Assembly (NCBI RefSeq): GCF_019219025.1
Contig: NZ_JAHUWN010000013.1
Span: 1-64,000 of the forward strand
From: Bacillus sp. sid0103
GTDB lineage: Bacteria > Bacillota > Bacilli > Bacillales_B > DSM-18226
DNA: 64,000 nt
Direction: 5' to 3'
In this document: positions 50,649 through 60,777 of the stretch, piece after piece
Layout: each line of letters opens with the position of its first letter
How positions within the stretch are numbered: the first letter of the stretch is position 1
Program-made: the position numbers and the translations under genes
Notes under the pieces: model-generated
Told to the model about the DNA's origin: nothing
Database searches by the model: none
Seen by the model: the letters and a program-made list of their open reading frames with translations, nothing else

Positions 50649-50930
50649 TTGAGCTCTACTATTTTATTAATTGGACAATATGCATTTGAGATTTATTATT
50701 GGTTAATTTTAATCTCTATCTTTGGTTCATGGTTTCCTCAGTTTCAAGCATCCAAACTTGGAATCTGGGTTGCTAAGCTGGTTGAACCTTATTTAGGATT
50801 GTTCAGAAAGTTTATCCCCCCTCTTGGTCCTATTGATTTTTCACCGATCATCGCATTAGTTGCCTTTAGATTCATCAGGCAATTTGCATTAGAAGGTCTA
50901 CGTCAATCATTGAATGTCCTTGGGGCCTAA
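50649..50930 (+). CDS. YggT-family membrane protein
   Basis: A 93-residue protein with two membrane helices and the YggT pattern (IYYWLILISIFGSWFP, LVEPYLGLFRKFIPPLGPIDFSPIIALVAFRF). YggT/YlmG proteins are linked with membrane organisation and division, but this copy is away from the ylm cluster. TTG start after GGAAGA. Confidence 0.85.
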   Translation: MSSTILLIGQYAFEIYYWLILISIFGSWFPQFQASKLGIWVAKLVEPYLGLFRKFIPPLGPIDFSPIIALVAFRFIRQFALEGLRQSLNVLGA

Positions 50931-50937
50931 ATGCAAT

Positions 50938-50972
50938 CAAAAAAGGAGCTGCTTTTTCAGCTCCTTTTTCTA
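50938..50972. terminator. Bidirectional terminator, YggT and SNF2 genes
   Basis: AAAAAAGGAGCTG / CAGCTCCTTTTT stem with T-runs on both strands; the SNF2 stop lies at its edge. Confidence 0.85.
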
Positions 50973-53900
50973 TATCATTAAAATCTCCCTAATATCCTCC
51001 TCGGTAAGGGTAGAAATGACTTTCTCATCAGAATCAATAATTTCTTCAATGAGGTGTCTTTTCTTATCTTGCAGTTCATTCATTTTTTCCTCAATTGTCC
51101 CTCTGGCGACCAGTTTGATAACCTGTACGACATTTTTCTGCCCCATTCGATGGGCACGGTCGGCTGCTTGTTCCTCCACAGCTGGATTCCACCACGTGTC
51201 ATACAAAATGACAGTATCGGCACTCATTAAATTCAGGCCTGTCCCTCCTGCTTTTAACGAAATCAGGAACATATCCCGCTCCCCGCGATTAAAGCGCTCG
51301 GAGATTTCGACCCTTTCTTCTGAGGGTGTCTGTCCATCTAGATAAAAGAAAGGCATGCCCTTTACCGTTAACGCGCGCCCAATCAGTTCCAGCATTTTGG
51401 TAAACTGTGAAAAGATTAATACCCTTCTTCCAGCGAGCTTTGATTCCTCAACAATCTGCAAGAGCTGTTCGAATTTCGCTGATTTCCCTTGATACCCATC
51501 CACAAATAAGCCTGGATGACAGCAAATCTGCCGTAGCCTTGTCAATCCTGCCAATATTTTAATCCGATTTTTTCGAATCGTGTCTTTATCGAGTTGCTTC
51601 AACGTGTCGTGTCTAAGTTTCGCTAAATAAGCTGCATAAAGTTTCTTTTGATCAGGGAGCAGTTCGACTGACTCCAGTGACTCCATTTTTTCAGGAAGTT
51701 CGGTTAGCACATCTTCCTTCAACCTCCGCAGTAAAAAAGGACGGATTCTCCGCGCAATCGTTTTCCTGGAAAGCTGGCTATATTCCTTTAAACCGAGGAA
51801 CAGTACTGGAAAAACAACGTGAAAAATGGACCACAACTCCTCTAAGGAATTTTCCACAGGAGTACCTGTTAAGGCAAAGCGATGATTGGACTGAAGTCTC
51901 TTTACCGCTCGTGCGGTTTGCGTCAACGGATTCTTAAAGGCTTGCGCTTCATCGAAAAACACAGTATGAAAGGTTTGCTTCTCGAACCAGGTAATCTCGC
52001 GTCGCAGTAACGGGTAGGAAATAATCATAACATCGACATCAGTCCGATTTTTTAGCAGGTTGGTCCGCTCTGCTTTCGTCCCATCAATGACGATCGCTTT
52101 TAGTTGGGGAGCAAATTTCCTAATTTCACTCAGCCAGTTATAGGTCAACGATGACGGACAAACCACAAGGACGGGCTGGTTATTTATACGAAGATCGGAT
52201 TGGACGGACAAGATAAACGCGATGCTTTGAATCGTTTTCCCGAGACCCATATCATCTGCCAAAATCCCTCCGAATCCATAATAAGCAAGAGTTTTCATCC
52301 ATTTTAATCCGTGTTTTTGATAATCTTTGAGAATAGGGTCTAAACTCGTTGTTACCTCGAACTTCAACTTGCTGGGATCGTGAAGGTGATCGAGGAACTG
52401 CCGAAAAGATTCCTCTAGCTTGAAGGCATCACTGACCTCGACCGTGTCAAGGAGTTGAAGGCTCTGCTCAATTGGTACATCCAAACCGCTGACGATATCC
52501 TTATTCTTAACTAGTGGTGAGTAAAGAAAACGCTGGATTTCATTGAATTCTCTTGTCTGAAGAGAGAGCAGGGATCCATTCGGTAAACGATAATATTTCC
52601 TTTTTTCCTCTAAAGCCACCAAAACTTCACGTATTTGTCCTTCAGGAATGCCGTCCATTTCAAATTTGAATTCAAGCCAGTTAGTTCGTTCCTTTTTGAC
52701 CCTCACCCTTACCTGCGGACGAAAAGTGTCTCTGGAAATCCGATTTCGGACAGCTGTCGTTGCATAGATTCGGACAAGCCTTTGGAGCTTTGGAACGACG
52801 TAAGTTAAAAAATCATATTCCAGTTCTTCATTATGGAGAAAATATCCTCCGTCCGTCTTGGCAAACGAACTATCCTCAAAGATCTGCAGAATTTCCTCTT
52901 CCTTTTCCGCATCGCGTATTACTACCGCGCCAGCCGGGAGATCTCTATTTTCCAATGGGTTAATAATCCAATTTTCATAATGAAATTCTAGTCCTGCCAG
53001 CAAGCGATTTTTGACACGATCCAAGTAAAGTTTGGCGACTAGAGGCGTTTTCATCCATTGCTTCGAAATCGCTTCTGCAATTGTTACCTGTCCTAATTTT
53101 CGTAATCCCGGCGCCACTTTTTCGAGAAAAAACTGGATTTGCTCTTGTGGAATCAGAATTTGATTCGTTCCTGATGCTTCAAGCATCTTTTTGAGATCAG
53201 AAAGACGTGTAAAGTCCTGATCTTCAAGCTGTTTTATTTTGCCTTCAAATAGAATGGAATGATAGGGTTCTAAAAAAATCATTCGCTGCAAGTTTTTTAC
53301 GTTCAACTGATAGCCGTTTCCATCCGCATTAGTAAAATCAAACTGTAAGGGCAGCCCTTCGTCTAATACATACAGTCCACGATAGGTTTCGCCATCATAC
53401 TCCACCTGCACATTGGGTATTTTTCGAAGGAAAGATAGCAGACGACCCCAAGCGGAGGATGGAATGTTCAGCATCTGTTGTTGACTGGTGTCAGGCACCA
53501 CATCCACATAAACCTTTTCATCCCGTACTACTTGAATGAGTTGTTCGAGAACGTCATTGCTTTCTTTTTGAAAGCAATGCTTACTTGGATCAAATGTAAA
53601 AATGCTAGAAAGGGAGAAGGGCTTTCCTATTCTAATCCGATCTAGAAATTCACGGATGTTTGGGACATTGATGGACTCGAGCGTAATGTCGATTGCAAAT
53701 AGATTTCGTCCCTTGCCCACATCAGCGGGTTTCAAGGCAAACTCGATATCAAGCACGTTTCTTTTTTCAAAATGGCGCTGATGACCGCTTGATCGGACTG
53801 GCTGAGCAGAAAAGAGATTGAGTAATCCTTCCGTCAGTTCTTGGTTCGTTGAATGTGTTACCATCGGGACGGATCCTTTTTGCTCGTGCTCATAAATGGC

Positions 53901-54161
53901 TAGTAAAACCGCCGCAGTATGCTGACAGTCTTTCGTAAAAGAAGCCAGTTTTGGGCAGGTACATTCTGTTCGAAGGTCACCACTTGAGCCTATTTCAATG
54001 GTCACTTGAAAGTCTTCGTCGCTACTCACAGTTGCTTGACAACGATGAGGGAGAAATTGATGAAAGATAACTTTATTCGTTTGATAAAAATAATCTCCTC
54101 GTTTGAAGGAGACAGTGCCACACATTTCTTTAATGCGTTTATGAGTTAATGTTACATTCAA
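50970..54161 (-). CDS. SWIM/SNF2-family DEAD-like helicase
   Basis: A 1063-residue protein. Near the N-terminus a SWIM zinc finger (C67, C69, C79, H81: ECTCPKLASFTKDCQH); a long middle region; then SNF2 ATPase motifs GGILADDMGLGKTIQ, FFDEAQAFKNP and TGTPVENSLEELWSIFHVV, and a helicase C domain with VLIFSQFTKML, SLKAGGTGLNLMSADTVILYD and QAADRAHRMGQ. It is an ATP-driven DNA translocase, perhaps remodelling DNA-protein complexes at transcription or repair sites. Starts at TTG eight bases after AAGGAG. It carries a GGTGTCAGGCACC motif at 53487-53499 without a frameshift. Confidence 0.93.
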   Translation of the reverse strand: MNVTLTHKRIKEMCGTVSFKRGDYFYQTNKVIFHQFLPHRCQATVSSDEDFQVTIEIGSSGDLRTECTCPKLASFTKDCQHTAAVLLAIYEHEQKGSVPMVTHSTNQELTEGLLNLFSAQPVRSSGHQRHFEKRNVLDIEFALKPADVGKGRNLFAIDITLESINVPNIREFLDRIRIGKPFSLSSIFTFDPSKHCFQKESNDVLEQLIQVVRDEKVYVDVVPDTSQQQMLNIPSSAWGRLLSFLRKIPNVQVEYDGETYRGLYVLDEGLPLQFDFTNADGNGYQLNVKNLQRMIFLEPYHSILFEGKIKQLEDQDFTRLSDLKKMLEASGTNQILIPQEQIQFFLEKVAPGLRKLGQVTIAEAISKQWMKTPLVAKLYLDRVKNRLLAGLEFHYENWIINPLENRDLPAGAVVIRDAEKEEEILQIFEDSSFAKTDGGYFLHNEELEYDFLTYVVPKLQRLVRIYATTAVRNRISRDTFRPQVRVRVKKERTNWLEFKFEMDGIPEGQIREVLVALEEKRKYYRLPNGSLLSLQTREFNEIQRFLYSPLVKNKDIVSGLDVPIEQSLQLLDTVEVSDAFKLEESFRQFLDHLHDPSKLKFEVTTSLDPILKDYQKHGLKWMKTLAYYGFGGILADDMGLGKTIQSIAFILSVQSDLRINNQPVLVVCPSSLTYNWLSEIRKFAPQLKAIVIDGTKAERTNLLKNRTDVDVMIISYPLLRREITWFEKQTFHTVFFDEAQAFKNPLTQTARAVKRLQSNHRFALTGTPVENSLEELWSIFHVVFPVLFLGLKEYSQLSRKTIARRIRPFLLRRLKEDVLTELPEKMESLESVELLPDQKKLYAAYLAKLRHDTLKQLDKDTIRKNRIKILAGLTRLRQICCHPGLFVDGYQGKSAKFEQLLQIVEESKLAGRRVLIFSQFTKMLELIGRALTVKGMPFFYLDGQTPSEERVEISERFNRGERDMFLISLKAGGTGLNLMSADTVILYDTWWNPAVEEQAADRAHRMGQKNVVQVIKLVARGTIEEKMNELQDKKRHLIEEIIDSDEKVISTLTEEDIREILMI
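53487..53499. repeat. GGTGTCAGGCACC motif inside the SNF2 gene
   Basis: The 13-mer is translated as part of VVPDTSQQ in the helicase's middle region. The reading frame is intact. Confidence 0.6.
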
Positions 54162-54244
54162 ATGTCCTGCTCCTTCCTGAGGTTTAGACTCTGCTGTCCA
54201 TAAAGATATAGAACATTATAGCATAAGTACTTTTTTCTTATTCA

Positions 54245-54285
54245 TGAAAAAGCGCCTGCCCTTAGAACTGAGGGCAGACGCTTGA
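54245..54285 (-). terminator. Terminator of the aldo/keto reductase gene
   Basis: AGCGTCTGCCCTCA / TAAGGGCAGGCGCT type stem then TTTTT on the minus strand. Confidence 0.88.
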
Positions 54286-54295
54286 TAAGAGAAAT

Positions 54296-55138
54296 TTATT
54301 CTTCAAAACCAACTCTCATCGTATCCGGATGGGAACCAGCACGGCTATCTTGATTTAATCCATCAATCTTGTCCATATCCTCAGCAGATAATTCAAAATC
54401 AAAAATATCCGCATTTTCAATAATGCGATGTTCTTTGATTGATTTTGGAATGGTTACCACACCATGCTGCAGATCCCAGCGCAAGATCACTTGAGCAACA
54501 GATTTATTATATTTATGGGCAAGATCTTCAAGAACTGGCTCATTTAGAAGCTGACCTTGTTTTAACGGCGACCATGCTTCTAATTGAATTCCTTCATTTT
54601 TGCAGTAGGCAAGCAGCTCTTTTTGAGTTAAATGTGGATGGAATTCAACCTGGTTTACCATGGGTTTAATCTCTGCGGAACTGATTAAATCCTCTAGATG
54701 ATGGACCAGGAAGTTACTTACACCAATGGCGCGGACACGGCCCTCTTTATAAAGCTTTTCCAATGCCTTCCATGTATCTTTATATTTATCCTTCCCAGGC
54801 CAGTGGATTAAATAAAGATCCAAGTAATCAAGTCCAAGTTTGGTAAGACTAGTTTCGAAGGCTTTTAAAGTCGATTCATATCCTTGATCAGAATTCCATA
54901 CTTTGGACGTGATAAATAATTCTTCACGCGGCACCCCAGCTTCTTTAATCGCTTGACCAACGCCTTCTTCATTTTTATAAATAGCGGCAGTATCAATACT
55001 AATATATCCATTCTTAATGGCTGCTTTAACGGATTGAACGACCTCATCTCCTTCGTTCACTTTAAATACACCTAACCCAACCCATGGCATTTTAACTCCA
55101 TTATGTAATGTAGTTGTGTCTTTTAAATTTGTTGGCAT
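54296..55138 (-). CDS. Aldo/keto reductase
   Basis: A 280-residue TIM-barrel aldo/keto reductase. The catalytic tetrad is visible as D and Y in [16 protein letters not shown] in FITSKVWN and H in [12 protein letters not shown]; the NADPH-binding [13 protein letters not shown] is near the end. It resembles Bacillus YvgN/YtbE glyoxal reductases. GGAGG lies eight bases before the second of two ATGs. Single gene, next to but oriented with the kdg genes. Confidence 0.92.
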   Translation of the reverse strand: MPTNLKDTTTLHNGVKMPWVGLGVFKVNEGDEVVQSVKAAIKNGYISIDTAAIYKNEEGVGQAIKEAGVPREELFITSKVWNSDQGYESTLKAFETSLTKLGLDYLDLYLIHWPGKDKYKDTWKALEKLYKEGRVRAIGVSNFLVHHLEDLISSAEIKPMVNQVEFHPHLTQKELLAYCKNEGIQLEAWSPLKQGQLLNEPVLEDLAHKYNKSVAQVILRWDLQHGVVTIPKSIKEHRIIENADIFDFELSAEDMDKIDGLNQDSRAGSHPDTMRVGFEE

Positions 55139-55226
55139 CATCTATTCCTCCTTTTTATTTAAAGAACGAAACAAAGACTAAAAGGTCTTGTATTCGATAC
55201 TAGAAAACAGCGCTATGGGATATAGT

Positions 55227-55877
55227 TTATCTTCCTCTGGCGGCTTGAACTTTTTCGATATACTGTTTTGCATACTCAGTGATCTTGTTAAATTCCCCTG
55301 TTTTAGCCGGTGCCACTAGATTACCGCCTACTCCTACAGCTACACAGCCATTCTTAATCCATTGTTCAACATTATCTAAGTCGACTCCACCAGTTGGCAT
55401 AATGTTGATTTGCGGAAGCGGCGCTTTCACTGCCTTGACAAAGTCTGGACCAAAGGCATTTCCAGGGAACAGTTTCACAATATCGACTCCTGCTTCTAAT
55501 GCACGTTTCATTTCGGTGAGGGTCATACAGCCAGGCATGTAGGGCACTTGATAAAGATTACATAATGTTGCAGTTTCTTGATCAAATGCTGGACTCACCA
55601 CAAACTGTGCCCCTGCCAAAATGGCAATCCGGGCAGTTGCTGCATCAAGTACTGTTCCTGCGCCAATTACTACATCATTATTATCTTGATAAAGGGCTGC
55701 AAGTTCTTTAATCACTTCATCTGCACCTTGGACGGTAAAAGTAACCTCAATCCCTTGGATGCCGCCTTCTACACAGGCTTCCGAAATGTTAACAGCCTCT
55801 TCCTTCGAGTCTGCTCTTACAACGGCAACCACACCACATTCAGCAATTTTCGTTAAGATATTGATTTTCTTCATCAT
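55227..55877 (-). CDS. kdgA: KDPG/KHG aldolase
   Basis: A 216-residue class I aldolase of the Eda family: GVVAVVRADSKEEAV, the catalytic glutamate in GIEVTFTV, GAGTVLD, SPAFDQE and the Schiff-base lysine in GVDIVKLFPGNAFGP. It splits 2-keto-3-deoxy-6-phosphogluconate into pyruvate and glyceraldehyde 3-phosphate. ATG codons at 55877 and 55874 are both possible starts; the Shine-Dalgarno is weak (GTAAGTG). Divergent from kdgR. Confidence 0.92.
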   Translation of the reverse strand: MMKKINILTKIAECGVVAVVRADSKEEAVNISEACVEGGIQGIEVTFTVQGADEVIKELAALYQDNNDVVIGAGTVLDAATARIAILAGAQFVVSPAFDQETATLCNLYQVPYMPGCMTLTEMKRALEAGVDIVKLFPGNAFGPDFVKAVKAPLPQINIMPTGGVDLDNVEQWIKNGCVAVGVGGNLVAPAKTGEFNKITEYAKQYIEKVQAARGR

Positions 55878-55980
55878 AGCAGTCACTTACTTTCTACTTT
55901 TTTTATAATATTATTTCTAAAAAATTTTTACCGTTTTAATTTAAATTTACAAAAGATACCTCTTATCGTATCATATAATA

Positions 55981-55991
55981 GAACAGTGTTC
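55981..55991. promoter_or_regulatory. Candidate operator between kdgA and kdgR
   Basis: GAACA-G-TGTTC is a perfect 11-bp dyad, followed by CCAAAAATG, about midway in the 156-base divergent gap. It shares GTTCCA with the dyad before kduI. Binding by KdgR is a guess. Confidence 0.35.
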
Positions 55992-56033
55992 CAAAAATGT
56001 AAAATGAAAAACATTAAAAAGAGGTAGAAATCC

Positions 56034-56798
56034 ATGTCAAATGTTCAATCCCTTGAAAGAGCTCTAACCATATTAAATAAGCTTTCTGAATATCCCGATG
56101 GCATCCAAATTACGCGGCTATCGGAGCAGGTTGGACTGACAAAAGGTACCCTTCATCGACTGTTAGCAACATTAGCGAATATGAATTATGTTGTTAAAGA
56201 TGAAGAAACCGACAAATATAAACTTGGCTTACAAGTCCTCTTTCTTTCTAGAAACCTTTTAAATCACTCGAATATTGTCACGATGGCAAAGCCATATTTA
56301 GAAAAATTATCACAAGAAGTGAATGAAACCGTTCATTTATGCATTGAAGACCGCGGCGAAGTGATTTATATTGATAAAATTGAAAGTAATCAAACCATTC
56401 GGATGTATTCGCGCATTGGAAGCAGAGCCCCTATGTACAGTACCGCTGTAGGAAAAATATTACTTTCTGATATGAGCCCAAACCAATTTGAAGACATCGT
56501 TTCAAATATTACCTTTATTCCAAAAACACCTACAACGATTACATCTAAAGAAGAATTCATCAAAGAAATTGAAAAGGTGAAAGTCCAAGGTTATGCCTTA
56601 GACAATGCCGAGAATGAAGAAGTGCTAAGATGTATCGCCTCACCAATTTTCGACCATAAGGGCAAGATTATTGCCAGTTTTAGTATTTCAGGACCCAATA
56701 ACCGAGTTACAATGGATCTGATCAACCATTCCTTAATTGATAAAATGAAACAGTATAGTATCGCCATTTCAAGGAACCTTGGATACACGGGTCCTTAA
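56034..56798 (+). CDS. kdgR: IclR-family regulator of the kdg/kdu genes
   Basis: A 254-residue IclR regulator: N-terminal winged helix (RALTILNKLSEYPDGIQITRLSEQVGLTKGTLHRLLATL) and C-terminal effector domain (LHLCIEDRGEVIYIDKIE, STAVGKILLS, RCIASPIFDHKGKIIASFSISGP). Enterobacterial KdgR is also IclR-type and senses ketodeoxygluconate; B. subtilis KdgR is LacI-type, so this differs. Lies between kdgA and kdgK. AAGAGG precedes the ATG. Confidence 0.87.
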   Translation: MSNVQSLERALTILNKLSEYPDGIQITRLSEQVGLTKGTLHRLLATLANMNYVVKDEETDKYKLGLQVLFLSRNLLNHSNIVTMAKPYLEKLSQEVNETVHLCIEDRGEVIYIDKIESNQTIRMYSRIGSRAPMYSTAVGKILLSDMSPNQFEDIVSNITFIPKTPTTITSKEEFIKEIEKVKVQGYALDNAENEEVLRCIASPIFDHKGKIIASFSISGPNNRVTMDLINHSLIDKMKQYSIAISRNLGYTGP

Positions 56799-56810
56799 AC
56801 CATTTAATAC

Positions 56811-56858
56811 AAAGGTAAAGAAAGCCACATAAAGAGGGTCTTCTTTACCTTTTTTCAT
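56811..56858. terminator. Terminator between kdgR and kdgK
   Basis: AAAGGTAAAGAA / TTCTTTACCTTT arms with T-runs on both strands separate two convergent genes. Confidence 0.8.
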
Positions 56859-56866
56859 CTCTTCTA

Positions 56867-57817
56867 TTAACTCTTTTCCAATGATTCTTCAATAAAAGCT
56901 TCCAAGTTGGCTCTATTAGGTAATCCATCATTATCACCAGGAGACATCACTGCAAGCGCACCGATAGCAGCTCCGCGATTTACCGCTTCCTTCAAAGGCA
57001 AACCTTCCAATATCCCGCTGACCACTCCAACGGCAAATCCGTCACCAGCACCTACCGTATCTACGACTTTCTTTACTGGGAAACCCTCGGTGTAGAATTG
57101 CTCACCTTGTGAACTTGTGAACGCCCCTGCTGCCCCGAGCTTAATAACCACCGTTTTTACACCGGCGGCGTGATAATAAGCAGCAATTTCATGAACGTCT
57201 TCTTTACCCGTTAAGAGTTTTCCTTCCTCAATGCCAGGAAGAACAATGTCTGCACGGCAAGCCAGGTGGTTAATGACTTGAGCCATTTCTTGTTTGTCAG
57301 CCCAAAGGTCTGGACGCAAATTAGGATCATACGAAATTTGCACGCCTCGCTCCCGAGCCTCCTTCATTAGTTCGTAAACCATTTCTCGACAACCTGCCGA
57401 TAAGGCCGGCGGGATACCCGTTAAATGAATATGGTCAAATCCGTCCCAGTTCAAATGAGCGATTGTTTCCAAGTCCATATGTGAAGCAGCTGAATTTTTT
57501 CGGGCTGAAAACACTTCTGGGTCACCGCTCATGACCTTTTCCTTCCATTGCATCCCTGTTAAATAGTTCGCATCATACGTCACATACGTGGTATCAATGG
57601 CATTCTGCTTCAAAAACTTTTCAATATTTTTGCCAAACGGGTCCATCCCCAATTGGGTAATATAGGTAACTTCATGCCCTAAGCGTGACATCCCAATGGA
57701 AAAATTGACCTCCGCTCCTGCAACAAAACGATCAAATCGCTCAACATTTTCTAAGGAACCCTCTTGGTTTGCTACAAAGAGTGCCATAGGTTCTCCCACA
57801 GTTATAATTCTACTCAT
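56867..57817 (-). CDS. kdgK: 2-keto-3-deoxygluconate kinase
   Basis: A 316-residue PfkB-family kinase: FVAGAEVNFSIGMSRLG near the N-terminus, PGIEEGKLLTG, and the ATP/catalytic motif KVVDTVGAGDGFAVGVVSGIL with the base aspartate. It makes KDPG for KdgA. It follows kdgT by about 60 bases and ends the kduI-kduD-kdgT-kdgK unit. Confidence 0.92.
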   Translation of the reverse strand: MSRIITVGEPMALFVANQEGSLENVERFDRFVAGAEVNFSIGMSRLGHEVTYITQLGMDPFGKNIEKFLKQNAIDTTYVTYDANYLTGMQWKEKVMSGDPEVFSARKNSAASHMDLETIAHLNWDGFDHIHLTGIPPALSAGCREMVYELMKEARERGVQISYDPNLRPDLWADKQEMAQVINHLACRADIVLPGIEEGKLLTGKEDVHEIAAYYHAAGVKTVVIKLGAAGAFTSSQGEQFYTEGFPVKKVVDTVGAGDGFAVGVVSGILEGLPLKEAVNRGAAIGALAVMSPGDNDGLPNRANLEAFIEESLEKS

Positions 57818-57878
57818 ACGATACTCCCCTTAATTGCAAGAGAGACATACGCTGTATATGTCTCCCTTGATTTACTTA

Positions 57879-58874
57879 TCAAGCCGTGGCTTTATTTCCG
57901 CTTGGCACTACTGATTCTTTGTTTTTCTTTTTCATATATTGTGACCAATAGGCAGTTAAAATCGGAACTAATATCGACGTAACGATCACAGATGCTGCAC
58001 ACAAAGCAGTTGCCGATTGTGCAACCGGAAGAAATTCAGGTTTCATCGTAGCAATGATCATTGGATTGGCCACTGCAGCGCCTGCTGTACTTGATGCTGC
58101 AAGTCCTGCTGTACCGTTTCCGCCACCGATAAATTTATCAGCTAGCATTAATGGAATTCCTGTGATAGCGATTACAAGAAGACCCAATAAAATTCCTGCC
58201 AGACCTGTCTTCGCAATTACAGTCAGATCAATCGAGTTACCTAGAGCAAAACCAAAGAATGGAATCATGGTATGTGTAGCTTTACTGAAAAATTCACGGA
58301 AATCTTTATCCAAGTTACCAAGAATAAACCCTACTAAGAAAGGTAAGACAGCGCCTACAAATGCTTGCGGTTGGAATGCAGCTAACCCAGTTGAACCAAG
58401 AATTAACATCGTCACTAGTGGACCTGATTCAAGTGACATAAGTACAAACGCACCAGCTTCTTCTTTACTGCCGTACTGCTGCATAATGGAAGCATATAAA
58501 CCGCCGTTTGTCATATCCATACAGGCAATTAAAGCGAGAACAGAGAACCCTGCAAAAAAGCCTGTTTGAATCCCGCCATCTGGGATAAACATAGCGGCAA
58601 CGATGGCAACTACCCATGCAACCGCTATCTTTGTTACCACAAGTGTTCCTGATTTCCGTAAAACAGTACCTGTTGCTTTAATATTGATTCCTGCACCCAT
58701 ACAGAAAAACCAGACTGCTAGAATTGGTACAGTTCCGGTCATTAACCCATTCGTAAATGAACCAAGATACTCACCAGATTTTGGGGCGAGCGTATGAATA
58801 ATTGCACCTAAAAATAATGGAACCAGCATAAGTCCACCAGGGATTTTTTCAATCGTCTTCATAATTTTCATAAT
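57879..58874 (-). CDS. kdgT: 2-keto-3-deoxygluconate permease
   Basis: A 331-residue KdgT permease with about ten membrane helices: [70 protein letters not shown] and [12 protein letters not shown]. It imports ketodeoxygluconate. The ATG at 58874 follows GGTAAGGT; about 32 upstream in-frame codons are not family-like. Third gene of the unit. Confidence 0.93.
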   Translation of the reverse strand: MMKIMKTIEKIPGGLMLVPLFLGAIIHTLAPKSGEYLGSFTNGLMTGTVPILAVWFFCMGAGINIKATGTVLRKSGTLVVTKIAVAWVVAIVAAMFIPDGGIQTGFFAGFSVLALIACMDMTNGGLYASIMQQYGSKEEAGAFVLMSLESGPLVTMLILGSTGLAAFQPQAFVGAVLPFLVGFILGNLDKDFREFFSKATHTMIPFFGFALGNSIDLTVIAKTGLAGILLGLLVIAITGIPLMLADKFIGGGNGTAGLAASSTAGAAVANPMIIATMKPEFLPVAQSATALCAASVIVTSILVPILTAYWSQYMKKKNKESVVPSGNKATA

Positions 58875-59042
58875 TGCATACCTTACCTTTCGGTTTATAA
58901 TGGGTAATTTTTTTAGTAAAAAGTCGAGACATGCTGTGTTATGTTCCTGAATCAAATTTTGACCAATCAAAGGCGGCTGGATTTAAGCGATACTGACCTT
59001 GAACCGCCTCTGACTTTTGAATCTCTATTTCCTTTTCCCGGA

Positions 59043-59819
59043 TTACCGGGCCAACCAACCGCCATCAACTGCTAAAATATGTCCATTCATATAATCGGAT
59101 GCTTTACTAGATAAGAAGACAACTACCCCCATAAGGTCTGAAGGATCCGCCCATCTTCCTGCTGGAATACGTGACAGAATTTCCGCGTTTCGTTCTTCAT
59201 CCTCACGAATAGGTGCTGTATTGGCGGTAGCAATATACCCTGGAGCAATAGCATTAATCTGGATATTGTAGTGACCTAATTCGTTTGCAAATGCTTTTGT
59301 AAGTCCAGCCACCCCATGCTTACTTGCAGTGTATGGCGGAATAAACTTACCACCTTGGAAGGACAGCATCGAGCCAATATTGATAATTTTTCCGCTTTCC
59401 TGCTTAGCCATAACTCTAGCAACCTCTTGACTTAGAAAATAGACTGCGTTCAGGTTAATATCCATGACCGCATCCCAATCCTCTTGTTTGTATTCTAGTA
59501 ATGGAGTCCGGCGGATTGTCCCGGCATTATTTACGAGAATATCTATTTTTCCATAGACATTCAGACACTCATCAACAATCTGCTTAATAGTTTCCCTTGC
59601 TGTTAAGTCAGCCTGATGAAAGTGGACCTTGCGCCCTGTCTCTTCGATCAGTGCTTTAGTTACATCCCAGTTGGAATCGTGAGATACAATAAATAAATCG
59701 GCCCCTGCTTTCGCTAATGCAATCGCGTATCCCTGGCCAAGCCCCGTATTTCCTCCGGTCACAATCGCAACCTTATCCGTTAACTTAAAAAAATCTAGTG
59801 AAAAATCTCTCAAACTCAT
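59043..59819 (-). CDS. kduD: 2-keto-3-deoxygluconate oxidoreductase KduD
   Basis: A 258-residue short-chain dehydrogenase: cofactor motif AIVTGGNTGLGQGYA, NNAG at about residue 98, catalytic S and Y-x-x-x-K in GSMLSFQGGKFIPPYTASKHG. The N-terminal DFFKLTDKVAIVTG and WADPSDLMGVVVFLSSKASDYMNGHILAVDGGWLAR match KduD, which reduces 2,5-diketo-3-deoxygluconate to KDG with NADH. Next to kduI, giving the two-step route from unsaturated uronates. Confidence 0.92.
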   Translation of the reverse strand: MSLRDFSLDFFKLTDKVAIVTGGNTGLGQGYAIALAKAGADLFIVSHDSNWDVTKALIEETGRKVHFHQADLTARETIKQIVDECLNVYGKIDILVNNAGTIRRTPLLEYKQEDWDAVMDINLNAVYFLSQEVARVMAKQESGKIINIGSMLSFQGGKFIPPYTASKHGVAGLTKAFANELGHYNIQINAIAPGYIATANTAPIREDEERNAEILSRIPAGRWADPSDLMGVVVFLSSKASDYMNGHILAVDGGWLAR

Positions 59820-59866
59820 TTGTTAGCACCTCTTTTTTTATGTCTTCTAATCTTGCAGTCTACAAG

Positions 59867-60697
59867 TTATCTCAATTGGTCCATGGTAACTTGATCCATA
59901 TCGTTATAGGTTTTATTTTCACCAGCCATGGCCCAGATAAAAGTATAGTTACTGGTTGCACTACCGCAGTGAATGGACCAAGGTGGTGAAATGACCGCTT
60001 GTTCGTTCTTCATCACAAGATGACGCGTTTCCGTTGGCTCACCCATCATATGGAACATTCGTGCATTTTCATCTAAATCAATATATAGATAGACTTCCAT
60101 TCTACGGTCATGGGTATGCGTTGGCATTGAATTCCATACGCTTCCCGTATTTAATTGCGTTAAACCCATAACAACCTGGCAGCTTTGAATCCCTTCATTA
60201 TGTATCATGCGGCGAATCACTCGATCATTTGCATTTTCAAGTGATCCTAAGCGGTCACCTTCAATACCCTTAAAGGCTACGTGTTGGACTGGATACTCTT
60301 TATGAGCAGGGGCAGAGAATAAATAAAACTTTGCTGGACTTACAGGGGATTCACTAGTGAACAGTAACTCTTTCTTCCCTAATCCAACATACAGACAATC
60401 TTTGTTGTCCATATCGTACGTCTCACCATCAACGGTGATCTTCCCTCTTCCGCCGACATTGAAAATCCCCACTTCTCTTCGCTCTAAGAAGTAATCGGCT
60501 TTGATTTGGTCATATCCTTTTAAAGAAATCGTCTCTCCCATTGGTGTAATGCCACCGACAATGGCACGGTCTTCCATGGTATAAACAAGCTTAATTTCGC
60601 CTGGCACAAATAACTCTTCTATAAGATAGTGTTTGCGAAGTTCCTCGGTTGTAAATGTTTTGGCATGATCCGGGTGTGTTGAGTACCTAGTTTCCAC
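59867..60697 (-). CDS. kduI: 5-keto-4-deoxyuronate isomerase KduI
   Basis: A 276-residue cupin-like isomerase: RYSTHPDHAKTFTTEELRKHYLIEELF, MPTHTHDRRMEVYLYIDL supplies the metal histidines and glutamate, and SPPWSIHCGSATSNYTFIWAMAGEN closes the domain. It converts 5-keto-4-deoxyuronate from pectin or glycosaminoglycan breakdown. Start is GTG nine bases after AAGGAG, giving the family's usual length; upstream in-frame ATGs are less well placed. First gene of the operon. Confidence 0.93.
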   Translation of the reverse strand: METRYSTHPDHAKTFTTEELRKHYLIEELFVPGEIKLVYTMEDRAIVGGITPMGETISLKGYDQIKADYFLERREVGIFNVGGRGKITVDGETYDMDNKDCLYVGLGKKELLFTSESPVSPAKFYLFSAPAHKEYPVQHVAFKGIEGDRLGSLENANDRVIRRMIHNEGIQSCQVVMGLTQLNTGSVWNSMPTHTHDRRMEVYLYIDLDENARMFHMMGEPTETRHLVMKNEQAVISPPWSIHCGSATSNYTFIWAMAGENKTYNDMDQVTMDQLR

Positions 60698-60744
60698 AAT
60701 ATCCATCTCCTTATATGTATTTACAATTAACTTGGATTCGTTTT

Positions 60745-60761
60745 GTTCCACATAGTGGTAC
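60745..60761. promoter_or_regulatory. Candidate KdgR operator before kduI
   Basis: Near-perfect dyad GTTCCAC-ATA-GTGGTAC (one mismatch) lies just downstream of the predicted start of transcription, the position of a blocking repressor. Confidence 0.45.
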
Positions 60762-60777
60762 GTTGTTTCATAATTTA

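Noticed and set aside
58890..59000. Short frame ending [17 protein letters not shown] between kduD and kdgT
   Set aside because: About 30 codons with only ATA/ATT as possible starts and no recognisable family; probably fortuitous, although the wording is protein-like.
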